64,000 bases of DNA, from assembly GCA_946811185.2 (NCBI GenBank), contig OX328102.1:53731619-53795618 (forward strand), in the 5' to 3' direction. Of this stretch, positions 25,021 to 37,414 are shown in pieces (positions within the stretch are counted from its first letter, which is position 1; each line of letters begins with the position of its first letter). The notes beneath the pieces are model-generated. The model ran no database searches. It was not told the DNA's origin and worked only from the letters and a program-made list of their open reading frames with translations. Both the position numbers and the translations under genes were made by a program. The DNA is from Hippopus hippopus (taxonomy: Eukaryota > Mollusca > Bivalvia > Cardiida > Cardiidae).

Positions 25021-26100
25021 CCCCTACATAATAGCAACGCTGGATAGATAAAGCAATATTTTGCTACTGTATAAAAGCAATCGGCTTATGATATAACAAA
25101 ATCACTTTTTAATTCGAACTTACAACTTCAATTCTATACGTCATATGAGTCTATTGTCTCGGGTTAAAATATCATGGCTAGGTAGCAGGCAGTCAATAAC
25201 CTTGACAGTTAGGAAACTCGATTTCTTCGCTCAATAATGTCTGGCTGCTCCCGCGGGGATACTGAGAAAATAGAATTTTAAATTCGGTTAAAAGAACCGA
25301 CAGACAATCGATTTTACTTTTTAAACTGTCTTCTTTATTCCATTTTGTTTGTTTAAATGGTGTCGATTTCAGCAATTATTCTGTCATATGACTGCAATCG
25401 TCTATTCTAGGTTTCACTCGCACGATATTTGTCTCTGTATATCAAAAGATACTATTTTAAAAAAATCAAAGTACTGAAAGTACTGACAGACTAGCGTATT
25501 TGAAATAAGTGGCTATGGTAAAGATAAAACCTGGTTGGTTTATACAAGATTGAAGGAAAATTGTAAAATTCGGTTTTGAGTCCATTCCAGTTCCACCGGC
25601 CCATTCCGGTTATTAAGTCCAATCCGGATCCAGTTCAATCCATTGATTTTACCCAACGCACTTGACTCTTACTTGGCAAAATAAGAAATACCATGAAAAT
25701 CTTGTTTGTTAACTTTCAACTGAAAACAAGTTATTTCGTTGAAATGATATCCCCCCCGCCGAAAAAGACTTTTTTGATAGAAACATACAAGAGGTATCAT
25801 GTTTTGCTTGTGCACGTGGCCTTTTTGTTATTGGTCCGCAACGAAATTTTACATTAAGCCCCCTTTTTCCATACCATGACATTTTAATAAATGAAAACAA
25901 ATAAAGCTTGTCTGTTCCTTATGATAAATAATATAAATATTAAAGAGATATTGGTCCACAAAGGGAATATACATCAAGCCCCCTTTTTCCATGACACGGC
26001 ATTAAATGAAAATTAATATATCGGTGGACTATCATAATGAACACATGTATGAAGTTTCATCAATTTTCAAAAAGGATTTTAGGAGATATATGTCCGGACG
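25021..26100. other. Intergenic with a short direct duplication
   Basis: CCCCCTTTTTCCAT recurs at about 25858 and 25979 within ~115 bp direct repeats. No gene supported. Confidence 0.45.
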
Positions 26101-26104
26101 GGCG

Positions 26105-26273
26105 AACGGAAAGACGGACAGTGTAGATCAAAATCAGACTGCACAGACTGCACAAACTACAGTCTGATCTTGGATGTACACTGTCCGATATAACTTTGAA
26201 ATAGCAATATTCAGGTTTTTACCATCAGCTTGCAAGTTCCATTGAACTTTTTTTCGCAGATTAAGGGTTAAAC
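26105..26273 (+). repeat. Family C element, left end replaced
   Basis: Hairpin and right end TTAAGGGTTAA are intact. The left side joins a GGACGGGCGAACGGAAAGAC run instead of the normal terminus. Confidence 0.7.
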
Positions 26274-26309
26274 TTAAACTGAATTAATTATATCTTGTGC
26301 TAGTAATTA

Positions 26310-26545
26310 ACTATATAAATGTCGTAAAACAAAACATTTTCACTCGTCCAAACTCAAAGCTGTTCCAGAGCATAAAGTTAAATGTGGCTAAATAGATGAA
26401 ACCTAATTCTAAAAGGGCAGAAAGCAATGTGGGAAAAGGAGAAAATGCTGGTTACCGCATTTTCTCCTTTTCGCGCTATGTTTTCGAAGGGCATCTTCCC
26501 GAATTTTGTTAAAACTTGGGATTGCGTGGTTAAGTGTTAATAAAC
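26310..26545 (+). mobile_element. Family D element
   Basis: Hairpin at about 26428-26485; one arm lost a few bases at the tip (GCTGGTTACCGCATTTTC). Confidence 0.75.
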
Positions 26546-27378
26546 AAGACGTAAAATAACAGTTTAACATATCAGTTTCGCGGTACACAATGATCTAAAT
26601 AATGAATGACTGAAGGAATGACAAGGTTTCCCTGTCCAGTGAGGGTTAATGTTGCTGGGATTTGCTACAAGTTACCTAGGTGTATCTATTTTTAGATTCA
26701 TTGATAATTTTACTTTGTTGTAGGAATAAGTCTTTGAGTCTGATTTGCATAGGTCACTTAATTTACATATAAGCAAACATCTTGTACGTTATCAATGACA
26801 TATTGTTCAGTCTATTACTTGGTAAGTAGATATGTTCAAATTAGTATGGTAGACATTTTGTGGTTTTTGTCAAAATTGTCATATATAACAGAATTAAGAT
26901 TGCTAACAGAAAGAATTATTTTTCTGTGAGGCAGTATTTGGCAACTGTGGGTTTTTTGTTTACATTGCATCTGAGTCAATCTGGATGCCTATAGACTAGC
27001 TTCGCTAGTTTAAAAATCAGCCATTATTTGTTTATTATCTGGGATGGGAGTATAATTTTTTTGAGTAATGAAGCGATTTTTGTGCCACAGTTTCGAACCA
27101 AAAAGTGGTCGGTGACGATCCAAGATCAAGCTACACGTTCAATACCAGTGTTTAGAATGGTTTAGCCGATCAGAAGTTGCGTTACTTTCAAATTTATAAA
27201 TTCTTATGAATATGGCTACGAACGCTCTTAAGAATGGTTGGTGAAACGGACTTTTGATCTACACTACCCTATGATCATAAAGGAACAGTTTTACGAGAGC
27301 TGCCTTAGAATTTCGATGAAAATTTCCATTTCATTTATTTAGCAATGTGGTTTGAAATCCCTCGATGTGCATGTTTTT
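26546..27378. other. Intergenic, no gene seen
   Basis: Nothing beyond scattered family C-like phrases near 27115. Confidence 0.4.
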
Positions 27379-27379
27379 G

Positions 27380-27531
27380 CCTCGAAATTAAAAGAAATAT
27401 TTATTTTTTTTGCTTTTATCCTATTTACTTGTTTACTTCTTTGGTTAGATTTTAGACTGCTCGAAATTAAAAGAAATATTTGTTTTTGCTTTTATCCTAT
27501 TTACTTGCTTATTTGTTTGGTTAGATTTTCG
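27380..27531. repeat. 77-bp tandem duplication
   Basis: CTCGAAATTAAAAGAAATAT through TTTGGTTAGATTTT occurs twice in direct order. Confidence 0.8.
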
Positions 27532-27629
27532 ATTTTTAAATGGACTACTATTCTGATTCTTGGAATCACTCAATATATGAAGACAACTTAAATTTCGGTT
27601 ACTGACGCCGTTTACAACAAGATTTAAGA

Positions 27630-27898
27630 TATGAGCCATGCTCTGGCAAAAGGGGGCTTGGTGCATCTCCGTGATGCATGATACCAAACAAGTCATTACC
27701 GGATCATGCATCCATAAAATGCATTTTGTCTAACAACCGACAGAATCATGGGGTAAACTGGTCCTTAGACATGCAGAAAAATTGACCAATAGCGAAAAGC
27801 TTCGGTCCAGGTCAGCCTGCGCGGACTGCGCAGGCTGACCTGGGTCGATACTTTTTGCAGATGTATTAAGCTCCCTTTTCGCAAAGCACAGCTCATAT
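27630..27898 (+). mobile_element. Family A MITE, near-consensus
   Basis: Ends ATGAGCCATGCTCTGGC and AGCACAGCTCAT with a clean palindrome CAGCCTGCGCGGACTGCGCA at about 27813. Confidence 0.9.
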
Positions 27899-28065
27899 AT
27901 TACAGCGCTCAGTGTATCTACCTATGCATTCGGGAAATTCTTTGCCAAGTACTTGGTACAACATTCCTTCGAAGCCACTGGCTCCTTTCCCATTGAAAAG
28001 CATTGGAACAATGTTTAGCAGTGAAAAAATGAATGTCACCTGTCGCTTTAACCTCACTTAGTATC

Positions 28066-28282
28066 AGACGACATTTTGGACCCGTCCAAGTTCAGAGCAT
28101 TTGCAAACGATAACTGCAGTGTTGCTCAAGTGAAGAAATTTAGCTTTGAAAGGGTAAAAAACATTGTGGGAAAAGGAGAAAATGCTGGTCACCAGCATTT
28201 TCTCCTTTTCCTGAATTGTTTTCAAAAGCCTTTTTCCCCGTCTTGGTTGTTAAAACATGGGATACTTTAGCTAACGGTTAAC
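28066..28282 (+). mobile_element. Family D element
   Basis: Hairpin at about 28157-28220 with a near-perfect stem. Confidence 0.8.
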
Positions 28283-28338
28283 CAGTCAGTCAAACAATCC
28301 GACCGCTGAATGCAGTGTCACTGGTAGGGTGATTGTAT

Positions 28339-28636
28339 AGTGTTTAACGCCGTTTTTAACATTATTTCAGTAATATCGCGGTGGCCAGTGCACCTATCCA
28401 TGGTTTCCTGGAGTCTCTTTTACCAGTATCCTGCACAATTGTCTTTCTAAGCCACTGGCTGCTTTCCCACATAACCATCGTCGAGATAATGGTCAGGGGT
28501 GGGAGAGGAATGAATCCTGTCGCAATGACTTTCATCAATCCTCGGAAAGAAATTATTGGCCAAGCCAGGGATATCGAACCCACGACCCCCTGTTTACAAG
28601 TCCTGCACGCTACCGACTGAGCTACCGGGGCTCGGC
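28339..28636 (-). repeat. tRNA-derived SINE, full length
   Basis: Minus-strand head GAGCCCCGGTAGCTCAGTCG (box A) and box B GGGTTCGATAT; body end GTTAAAAACGGCGTTAAAC. Nearest relative in the window is the copy at 47318. Confidence 0.9.
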
Positions 28637-28677
28637 GTCACTGGTAGGGACAACATCATCAGTCTTCTGTATCAGTT

Positions 28678-28760
28678 AGCGGGCAGTGTGGATCCAAGAT
28701 CAGGTTGAACGTCCTGTGCAGTCTGATCTTGATCTCAACCGTCTTCATAAAGCTGCTAGT
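28678..28760 (+). repeat. Family C-like hairpin fragment
   Basis: GTGTGGATCCAAGATCAGG and CAGTCTGATCTTGATCTCA form a diverged hairpin without outer ends. Confidence 0.5.
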
Positions 28761-28821
28761 ATCGCCCGATCGGTGAAAAAAAAAAAGGTTACCTGAAGAC
28801 AAAATTTTAGATTTTTGCAAG

Positions 28822-29050
28822 TTTAACCCTCTACCAAACAATCCCTGGTTTTCACAACTCTGAGAAAGAAGCTTTTTGAAAACATTCTGGTAAAAGGAGA
28901 AAATGCTGGTAACCAGCATTTTCTCCTTTTACCAGAATGTTTTCTACCCCTCCCAACACAAATTTCAGTTTTGAGTCATATTAATTTTGTCGTCTGCAAA
29001 TGCTTTCAATTTGGATGCATCTAAAATTTTGTCGTTTGGTAAAGAGTTAA
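28822..29050 (-). mobile_element. Family D element, near-consensus
   Basis: TTTAACCCTCTACCAAACAA at the left, TTTGGTAAAGAGTTAA at the right; the hairpin at 28878-28943 is perfect for over 30 pairs. Confidence 0.9.
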
Positions 29051-29051
29051 A

Positions 29052-29235
29052 TCATTTGCAGATGACGAATTGAACTTGGCTGAAATAATGGAACTCGTTG
29101 CTGATGGGACAGATAACATTGTGGGCAAAGAAGAAAATATTGCATACCAGCACTTTATTCCCTTTCTTACAATGTTTTAAAAAACCTTTTTCCTCTGATT
29201 AGTTAATTATGGGTTTGTGAAACCAGTTCAACTGA
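29052..29235 (+). mobile_element. Family D element, diverged
   Basis: Shares the right terminus region of the previous copy head to head; hairpin reduced to AACATTGTGGGCAAAGAAG and a weak complement. Confidence 0.6.
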
Positions 29236-29839
29236 TCCGACGCTGAAGTTCGGTGCCTTTTGAAATAAACTTTTTTTTTTCAGTCTTTTGAAACAGTTTG
29301 CGACTGGAAGGTATTTCCACGATCAGGCTGCACGTTTTGTTCAATTTGATCTTGATCTTCACCGTCTACAAAGAGCCTCTTGTGTCACCGATTGCGGTGT
29401 AAAGGTCAAAACAGGGAAAGTCTAAACAAGAAACGATAGTGTTACATGCTCCCTAATAAAACAGAAGGAATGGTACATTAGTTTCAGAAGTAATGAAATA
29501 TGGATTTTCCCACAGAAGCTTTTTTTTATGTGATTGTGGATATAAAGTTTGATAGAGGCAGATAAATTTTCAGCGGCTAGTAAGATTTATTTGTCACAAT
29601 GTAGAGAGGAAGTGGGCAGCATTATCAGCTATCGCGTTGAATTTCAGATAACTTGGTCCCATTTGCATGCTCTTGGCAGAGAGCTCTTTGTCTGGTCGGG
29701 CGGTGTTTTAGTAACACCCCCACTTTAAACATTTTTGTGATTTCAATACGGATAAATAATGTCAGATACTGAAAAAGTTATAGCGGGATTTGTCTGAACA
29801 AGAAACGACAGGACTAAACATCCAGTTGAGAGAGGAATT

Positions 29840-29958
29840 AATTCTGGGGCAATGGTGATTGTAAATCCTCATAAAGAATTTAGCTACGCCAGGAATCGAA
29901 CCACCGACCCGCTTTAGTTTCCTGCCATGTGCGTTATCAGCTGAGCTACAGGATGTGC
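29840..29958 (-). repeat. SINE head fragment
   Basis: Minus-strand TAGCTCAGCTGATAACGC box A and GGTTCGATTCC box B are clear; the body is cut short. Confidence 0.65.
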
Positions 29959-29989
29959 TTCATGAGTTGTAAGCGACGGGGACACTGAG

Positions 29990-30042
29990 ATAGACAGAGA
30001 GAGAGAGAGAGACAGACAGAGAAACAGACAGACAGACAGGCA
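29990..30042. repeat. (GA)n/(GACA)n microsatellite
   Basis: GAGA then GACAGACA runs. Confidence 0.9.
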
Positions 30043-30234
30043 GATACAGAGAGTTTCAGGAAAATGTATCGCTTTATCCAATCGGTACCGGTCTACCTTA
30101 TCATGGTAATTAAATTCCGTTTGCAGAAACTTGGTTATGTTTATTTTGTGGGAGCTCTCTTTTATCGAAAGTTTCTCTCTTTTGCCGATAAAAACAATTA
30201 ATACCGTATTTGACATTTGACGGCACTGAGAAAA

Positions 30235-30400
30235 AAGACTGTTGAAAACTGTGGTAAAAACAAACAATGCTGGAAACTAGTATGTTCTACGGATGGGACA
30301 ATTTTTTCCCCCTTTTCGTAGACGAATAACTACTATTTGAGCTACATTTTAATTGTCATTTGCAAATGCCTTCAATTTGGCCTGAAACAAATTATACGTC
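30235..30400 (-). repeat. Family D fragment
   Basis: Keeps TTGAAAACTGTGG and the TTGTCATTTGCAAATGCCTT flank; hairpin eroded. Confidence 0.55.
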
Positions 30401-30504
30401 TGGTTTAACGAAGGCCCGCTTTGAAGCTAGTAAACACACCGACATCTGTAGACCACATGTTAGATCTTTGTTTTTTATCCTTTATGACAAAAATTGTAGC
30501 CTTG

Positions 30505-30690
30505 TCCTAATTGAAAGCATTTGCGGACGACAATTCAAATTTTAGTCAAAGCAAGAAATTTGTCTAACAAAGTGGAGAAAACATTGTGGGAAAAGGAGAA
30601 AATGCTGGTTACCAGCATTTTCTCCTTTTCCTTCAATGTTTTCGAAAGCCTTTTCCCTCATGGTCGTTTAAAGTCATAATAGTTTGGGAA
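30505..30690 (+). mobile_element. Family D element
   Basis: Hairpin at about 30582-30645; stem mismatched only near its base. Confidence 0.8.
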
Positions 30691-30826
30691 AGGAATAAAC
30701 CCTAGACAACTTAGACCAAGTTCCGACTACGTCAATGTAGAACGGGTCCGACGCAGTATGATTTTGTACGACGTGGAGGAACGCATTAGAAATCAATGAG
30801 GACGTGATGCGAACTTTGTGGTCTTG

Positions 30827-31547
30827 ACTGACGTTAGTGAATTTTGGCTGGCGTTGGTGAATCTTGGCTGACATAGGTGAATTTTGGCTGACGTGTGTGA
30901 ATTTTGGCTGACGTGGGTGAATCTTGGCTGACGTGGGTGAATTTTGGCTGACGTGGGTGGATTTTTGCTGACGTGGGTGAATTTTGGCTGACGTGGGTGA
31001 ATTTTGGCTGACGTGGGTATATTTTTGCTGACGTGGGTGAAATTTGGCTGACGTGGGTGGATTTTGGCTGACGTGGGTGAATTTTGGATGACGTGGTTGA
31101 ATTTTTGCTGACGTGGGTGAATTTTGGCTGACGTGGGTGAATTTTTGCTGACGTGGGTGGATTTTGGCTGACGTGGGTGGATTTTGGCTGACGTGGGTGA
31201 ATTTTGGATGACGTGGGTGAATTTTGGCTGACGTGGGTATATTTTTGCTGACGTGGGTGAAATTTGGCTGACGTGGGTGAATTTTGGATGACGTGGTTGA
31301 ATTTTTGCTGACGTGGGTGAATTTTGGCTGACGTGGGTGAATTTTTGCTGACGTGGGTGGATTTTGGCTGACGTGGGTGGATTTTGGCTGACGTGGGTGG
31401 ATTTTGGCTGACGTGGGTGAATTTTGGATGACGTGGTTGAATTTTTGCTGACGTGGGTGAATTTTGGCTGACGTGGGTGAATTTTTGCTGACGTGGGTGG
31501 ATTTTGGCTGACGTGGGTGAATTTTGGATGACGTGGGTGAATTTTTA
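30827..31547. repeat. 20-bp minisatellite, ~36 copies
   Basis: Unit GACGTGGGTGAATTTTGGCT with recurrent variants (GGATG, TTTTTGC, GGTGGATT, GGTATATT) that are arranged in repeated blocks. The minus strand stays open for 252 codons only because 20 is not a multiple of 3 and no unit phase contains a stop. The peptide cycles through HPRQPKFTHVSQN-like text. I regard it as non-coding. Confidence 0.9.
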
Positions 31548-32148
31548 ACATGTTAAAAAAAAGGGAAAAAAAAAACGTAGATAGGACGTGATCGATTCAG
31601 GACGCAGTAAGGACTCAGAGACATTGAAAAACGGCATTGACGTCGTACCAACGGGGCGTAAACATAATATTGTCTTCTCTGACGCGGTACACACTGGATG
31701 TGGACGGGACGGACAGCACTATTCTTTTAAGTAAACTTGCAGATAAAATGAGAACGCAGTGTGGACGGACTTGAATTCGTACGATCACGAAGAGCTTCAT
31801 GATAACTTGGTAATAAACGTGTAGTAAGTGCAAGGTGCAATCTAAAAGGTCATAAAAAGAACGAAAATTACGTGGTGCGTGCTTGATCAAGAGCGCGACA
31901 AAAATTAGCTCGGACGTGCAAGACGCAGTGATATCCTGGCTGGGGCGTAGTAACGTTAGAGACATAGAAACAACTTCATCACTGTATATTTTCCAGCATT
32001 TTATCCGGCCGTTCTCTCTGCGTTTATCAAGTCTCTAGAACGCAGTAATGTCTTTGTTCGAACCCGGACTCCGTGATGTGAGAGGCCGACATTCTACCCG
32101 AGCACCACTGTCTCTCACTTTCGCTTCTAACAGTAGACCACATTTTAT
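31548..32148. other. No gene seen
   Basis: Sequence with scattered GGACG and GACGC words and no clear repeat; an open frame of 116 codons on the minus strand (31615-31965) lacks any domain feature. Confidence 0.4.
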
Positions 32149-32149
32149 G

Positions 32150-32361
32150 TTAACCTTTAGGCTGCTAAGCGCGACCCGTGGACTTTTTGCGGACAGTGTA
32201 GATCAAGATCAGACTGCACAGAACGTGCAGTCTGATCTCTGATCTGCACTGTCCGATATGGAGATATTTTCCTCCAAAAATAACTTTGAAAAGGCAACAA
32301 TATTTGGATTTTTACGATCCGCTTAAAAGTTTCATTTAACTTATTTAGCTGTGTAAGGGTC
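32150..32361 (+). mobile_element. Family C element
   Basis: TTAACCTTTAGGCTGCTAAG at the left and GTGTAAGGGT at the right, hairpin at about 32196-32255. Followed within 15 bases by a family A copy. Confidence 0.85.
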
Positions 32362-32373
32362 AGACTATTATAT

Positions 32374-32612
32374 TTCAGCTATGCTCTGGCAAAAGGAGGC
32401 TTAATGCATCTCCGTAATCCATAATACTAAGCAAACCATCACATAATTATGGATCCATAGTAGCCACACTTTTGAACAACCGACTTAATCATGAGGTAGA
32501 CTGGTCCTTGTGCATACAGAAAAATTGACCAATAGCGAAATGTATCGGCCCAGGTCAGCCTGCGTACTTTTCGCAGATGCATTAAGCCCCTTTTTCACAG
32601 AGCATAGCTCAT
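32374..32612 (+). mobile_element. Family A MITE, palindrome arm deleted
   Basis: Both outer ends present; after CAGGTCAGCCTGCG it jumps straight to TACTTTTCGCAG. Confidence 0.8.
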
Positions 32613-32828
32613 TTTCATTTTGCAACGATGGTGTCACGTAAATTTCGGTATAAAACCATAATTAGTGTTGATTAGTACTAATTAACAAGAATCTGTTGCA
32701 AATTTCTTTAGAAAGTATGTAATTAATACATGAATGTCAGATTTGCTCAAACAGATTTTTCCTTGTGTCACAATGTTTTCAAGGCCCATCTGCTCAGGAA
32801 TCAATGAAATAATTATGTAAATTCTTCA

Positions 32829-33052
32829 ACCCTTAACAAAATGATCACGAGTAAAACGACACCGGAGGAAAAAAGTTTTCGAAAACATTGACGGGAAAAT
32901 AATGGTAACCAGGATTTCTCATTTTTACACAATATTTTCTAAACTTTGAAAGACATAACTCATAATTTGAACTACATGTATATCAAATTTGTCGTCTTCA
33001 TTTACATTCAATTTGGACAAGTCGAACATTTTGTCGTATGGAAAATAGTTTG
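32829..33052 (-). mobile_element. Family D element, diverged
   Basis: CAACCCTTAACAAAATGATC left end, GTCGTATGGAAAATAG right end, weak hairpin around GGTAACCAGG. Confidence 0.65.
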
Positions 33053-33105
33053 AAAAATGACAACGGTGGTCCCACAAAATCGCAAAAAAAAAAAATTGCC
33101 CAATA

Positions 33106-33375
33106 CATATGAGCCATGCTCTGACAAAAGGAGCCTTAATGCATCTCCGTGATCCATGGTACCAAGCAACCCGTCACATACCTATGGATCCATAATATCC
33201 ACTTTTTTTTAACCACCAACTTAATCATGAGATAGACTGGTCCTTGGGCATACAGAAAAATGACCGATAGCGAAAAGTTTCGGCCCAGGTCAGCCTGCGC
33301 AGACTGCGAAGGCTGACCTGGGTCTATACTTTTCGCAGATGCATTAAGCCCCCTTTTTTACATAGCATGGCTATG
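33106..33375 (+). mobile_element. Family A MITE
   Basis: Ends ATATGAGCCATGCTCTGAC and TAGCATGGCTATG; palindrome at about 33290-33322. Confidence 0.85.
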
Positions 33376-34100
33376 TGTTCTTGACATGATGTCAAATGCG
33401 AGGACTGCTTCTTCTGATCATTTTTATTTCTAATTTCCGGTTTTCATTCCGAGCAGACAAGGACCCAATACGTCACTACCAGCACTTACAAACTCAACAA
33501 GCTGTCATTTTCAGAAGATCTGACCAATCACAAACGGAATTATCGCACCGGAAGTGTAGAGTTTTATTTGACATTTATATAGAACAGTTCTTATACGAAA
33601 TAATCGCTTACCGGAAATTTGAGTTTTCGACTACAAACCATAGATGTCGTCTTCCAAATTCCGTCAAACTTGTAACTTGTATTCTGTCAAACTTGTAACT
33701 AGCAGGTAAGCATGGAAAACCATTGTAACAAGTGGAGAAATAGCTGGTAAGCAATTTTCTTTATTTATCACGCTGACTATGTATCTTTTGCGGTCTTGTA
33801 TTCAAATCGCAATTCTTAAGGCTATCACGCAAATTCTCCTAAAAAGGATTCCGAAATCCAGGACGAGGCAGACAGACAGACAGTCAGACAGACAGACCAA
33901 AACTGTAAGTAATGTTGGTGTAACGACACCAAGAAACCACGCATTTCAATTTATTCATGATAATTGTAACTTTCCCCTCGGTAAATGAGCTCTGCGAGGC
34001 GAAACACCCAAAAACAGCTCTATCATCAATCATGGACCGGTGAATCGATCCCTCTTACTGGAAATAAGAATGATCATTATTGCGTCACTAGTTTTAGTCT
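33376..34100. other. Intergenic with (GACA)n
   Basis: A short CAGACAGA run at 33869-33898. An open frame at 33396-33698 shows no family features. Confidence 0.4.
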
Positions 34101-34101
34101 A

Positions 34102-34367
34102 TATGGCCTGCAACTCGTGAAGAGGAACATTCGGACATTTGCGTAAAGTGTCTTCCCGGGTCAGCCTGCGCAGTCCGCGTAGGCTAATCCGAGACGTCAC
34201 TTTCCGTCCTTATGCAGTTTTCTTTTTCGCGCAAGTCTACTGTGATACAAAATCGAATGAAGTCGTAAAAGTGTCGTCTCGGATCAGTCTGCGCGGACTG
34301 CGCAGGCTGATCCGAGACGACACTTTACGCAAATGTCCGAATGCCCCTTTTGGCGAGTTGCAGGCCA
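34102..34367 (+). mobile_element. Family B MITE
   Basis: TATGGCCTGCAACTCGTGAA to GAGTTGCAGGCC; second palindrome (34272-34333) is nearly perfect, first is mutated. Confidence 0.85.
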
Positions 34368-34448
34368 AGTATTGTACAAGTTTTTAGCCTCATGGTTTGT
34401 TTGTTTTGAATTGTGTTTCATGTCCTTTACAAAATATTTCAGTTACCA

Positions 34449-34672
34449 CATTTAACCACATAATCCCGGATTCTACCGACCCTTAGATTGAAAACTTTGG
34501 AAAACGTTAAAGGAAAACAAGAAAATGCTGCGAAACAGCATTTTCTCCTTTTCGGTAAATGTTTTCTATTCTTTCTAAAATGAATCCTATCATATGAGCC
34601 ACCCTTAATTTGTCGTTTGCAAATGATTTCAATTCAGACAAGTCTTTGATTATGTCATCTGGGAAAGAGTTA
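34449..34672 (-). mobile_element. Family D element
   Basis: Hairpin tip GCTGCGAAACAGC replaces the usual GGTTACC/GGTAACC tip. Confidence 0.7.
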
Positions 34673-34694
34673 TGACACTTCAGTCATACCTCGG

Positions 34695-35030
34695 TTTTAG
34701 GCCCAGTAAAGGCCGAAATATCAAAGTAGATGTCATAATACATTTAAATTTAAATCATACCATTTAAAAGCATGGAAAATACTGTGGAGATGACAGTCTG
34801 TTATCGAATTTTGAAATCAGGCAAAAAGTAAACAAAGGACACAGCTACCTGGCAGGTTTTAACCTAATATTGAATTTAATTTCTCTGTCAGCGACTAATA
34901 CTTGGACCGACCGTACAATGACAGATTGTCATCTTCACAACAATTTCCATACTTTTAAATGGTATTATATAAATTCAAATACATTTAAACACCCACTTTG
35001 TTTACATTTGGCCTTTATTGTTACTTTAAG
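34695..35030. mobile_element. Family G element, inverted copy
   Basis: GGCCCAGTAAAGGCC at the left and GGCCTTTATTGTTACTTTAA at the right. Interior GTTAAAACCTGCCAGGTAGC complement matches the copy at 16119. Confidence 0.75.
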
Positions 35031-35258
35031 AGCGTGAAAAATGCAGCATGTAGGTGAATTGAAGTTCAAGATGCAATTCTTTTCCTTTAGCCTTCACTTT
35101 TCAAATAAAGCATACAGGTATGGTGACCACTTGAAAATTTTGTACAGTAACTGTTTAGAATTTTGAAAGATCCTTATACAGATTTTGCTATCATCAAACA
35201 CCAAAGTGTCCTCTACATTTTTTTAACTTATACATTTTTTTTTTTTTATGTCATTATC

Positions 35259-35470
35259 CCCTTACCAAACTAAATCAAGTCCAAATTAAAAGAAATTATA
35301 GATGAAAAATTAAATTTTGCACAAGTAATAAAATCTGTTTGTAAGAGTAGAAAACATTGTGGGAAAAGGAGAAAATGCTGGTTACCAGCATTTTCTCCTT
35401 TACCACAATGTTTTCAAAAGTCCTTTTTCTTTGAGTCCTTAAAACTCAGTATCTGTGGTAAAGGGGTAAT
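35259..35470 (+). mobile_element. Family D element, near-consensus
   Basis: CCCTTACCAAAC left, GTGGTAAAGGGGTAA right, hairpin at 35351-35415. Confidence 0.85.
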
Positions 35471-36410
35471 TATACAAAATTTAAGTAATCCTAATTTCGG
35501 GCTTCAACTGAGCGTATATCCGGATGTTTTTATTACATTAGAATATAGTATGGTTATATTCTCCATATGAACGCCTTCCCAAACATAATTTCTTTAGGCA
35601 ACTAATTTATTAATCGGCGTAGATTGGTAAAAAGTATGGACATTATCTATTTTGCGGGCCTATTACTGGGTTCATTTAAGGGCCCATCTTATGATACAAA
35701 TATAAAAGGGATGCAACTGTTAACCGATACCCCGAGTCGCTTATTCACACTTTAGCAAATGGATATGACAGGGGATAATCCTTTTCTTGTACTAATTAGC
35801 AATTAGATGTTTTCTAAGCATGACTCTGTAACTCATCGGTGTACACTCTACATGATTTTTAGACAAACGATGTTTGGCACCAGCTGTTTGTCTTGTTAGT
35901 ACGTATGGCCTCATCATTTGCTTATCTATTATCATTCGGCAAACCTCGGGTGATCCGTTAATCAAATCCCTCGGCTGTATTACGAAGAGTTTTTTATACG
36001 CACCTTCAAGGTACATTCTTCGTTGAAAATAAACCGCTTTACCGTTCTAAAATCCTAACACTCTACTTAGAAAAAGGAAACACCAAACAATTTTCTATTG
36101 GAATCTTTCTAAATACAGTTTTGTAGACAAAAAAATTTTACATTGATTTTTTAACTGAGTCTATCAATTCCACTCGTACATGTATTTTTAGCGACAGTTT
36201 GATGGACGTGTATAACTTCGCCGTGGCTGTTTTTGCCTTTGCTAATCGATTAACATTGGCGCCGCCATGTTTAAGATCATGTGACTAGTAGTATCTCAAG
36301 ATAGAATTCCCTTTCATACGGATGAGGTAAGATGCAGTTACGAAATCGGGCGAGTTGTGACGAGTGATTTATTATGTGTTCAGATTTCTATAATTAGAAT
36401 CAGTCTGAAG
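35471..36410. other. Intergenic, no gene seen
   Basis: Nothing supported. Confidence 0.4.
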
Positions 36411-36604
36411 AAGTGGAACCACCGTAGTTCAGTAATTAAGGCGATACATTTATGGTGTACCTCAAAATTCGGGTTCGATTCCCGCTCGTGGCGAAAGTAG
36501 GGCAGTGTTATACTATATAACTCACGAAACCTGGGAAACAATGTTGTATCACCTTGAAAATGCTGAAATACTATAATATTGTTGAGAGCGCTGTAAAACA
36601 TCAT
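36411..36604 (+). repeat. tRNA-derived SINE, second type
   Basis: Head GTAGTTCAGTAATTAAGGCG, box B GGGTTCGATTCCCGCTCG. The body differs from the main SINE and ends at GTTGAGAGCGCTGTAAAA. Confidence 0.75.
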
Positions 36605-36783
36605 TGGGACTAAAACGAAAGACCATTTTTTCCAGGATTTTTATCCGTTTAGACAGGAAATGAAATTTGATGAACATGGGAAGTACTAACCTATATAAAT
36701 ACGGTATGTAAACAAACTATCAGAAATAGTTTGTCATCCTCTGTGAAACTCAGTAGATTATCGATGGACCACAGAGCCAGAAT

Positions 36784-36992
36784 TAACCCTTAGGCTGCTA
36801 AGCGCGACTTACTTACTGACCTTTTGCGGACAGTGTAGATCAAGATTAGACTGCACAGAACGTGCAGTCTGATCTTGGATCTACATTGTCCGATAAGAAG
36901 ATATTTCCTGCAAAAATAAGTTTAAAATAGCATGATTCGAGTTTTTACTGTCGGCTTGAAAGTTTCATTTAACTTAAATAGCAGTATAACAG
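36784..36992 (+). mobile_element. Family C element
   Basis: TTAACCCTTAGGCTGCTAAG left end with a 4-base duplication (ACTTACTTACTG); hairpin at about 36832-36892. Confidence 0.85.
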
Positions 36993-36994
36993 TA

Positions 36995-37208
36995 ACTCTT
37001 TGCCAGATAGTGCAATTGTAGACGTGTCCGTCTATTATAACAACAAACGACAAAACACAAATCAAATTTGGCTAAACCGGTGGGATTTATCTTTGACAGG
37101 GTAGAAATAATTGCATGAAAAGGAGGATATAATGTTACCACTATTTTCTGCTTTATCCATAATGTTTTCATAAGGGTCGTCGTAAAACAAGGAATTAATT
37201 AGAATGGG
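36995..37208 (+). mobile_element. Family D element, diverged
   Basis: CTCTTTGCCAGATAG left end and remnants of the GAAAAGGAGGATATAATG arm. Confidence 0.55.
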
Positions 37209-37414
37209 TTGAAACGCCTACTAATTCTTTAGTGGACTTGGTTTAACTTCGAGCGCTTATTTTCGGTCAGTGTTGATTAGGATCAAACTACAAAGGACTT
37301 GCAGTATGATCAGGGGTCTACAATGCCCTATGTATTTAGAAAAATATGCCCTCTAAAGCCGTTTTGCAGTCCTAAAACAGACTAAGATGTCCGCTTTCTG
37401 AACTTTTTTCTAGG

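Noticed and set aside
30793..31551. 252-codon open frame on the minus strand
   Set aside because: It is the translation of the 20-bp minisatellite; openness follows from the unit lacking stops in all phases.
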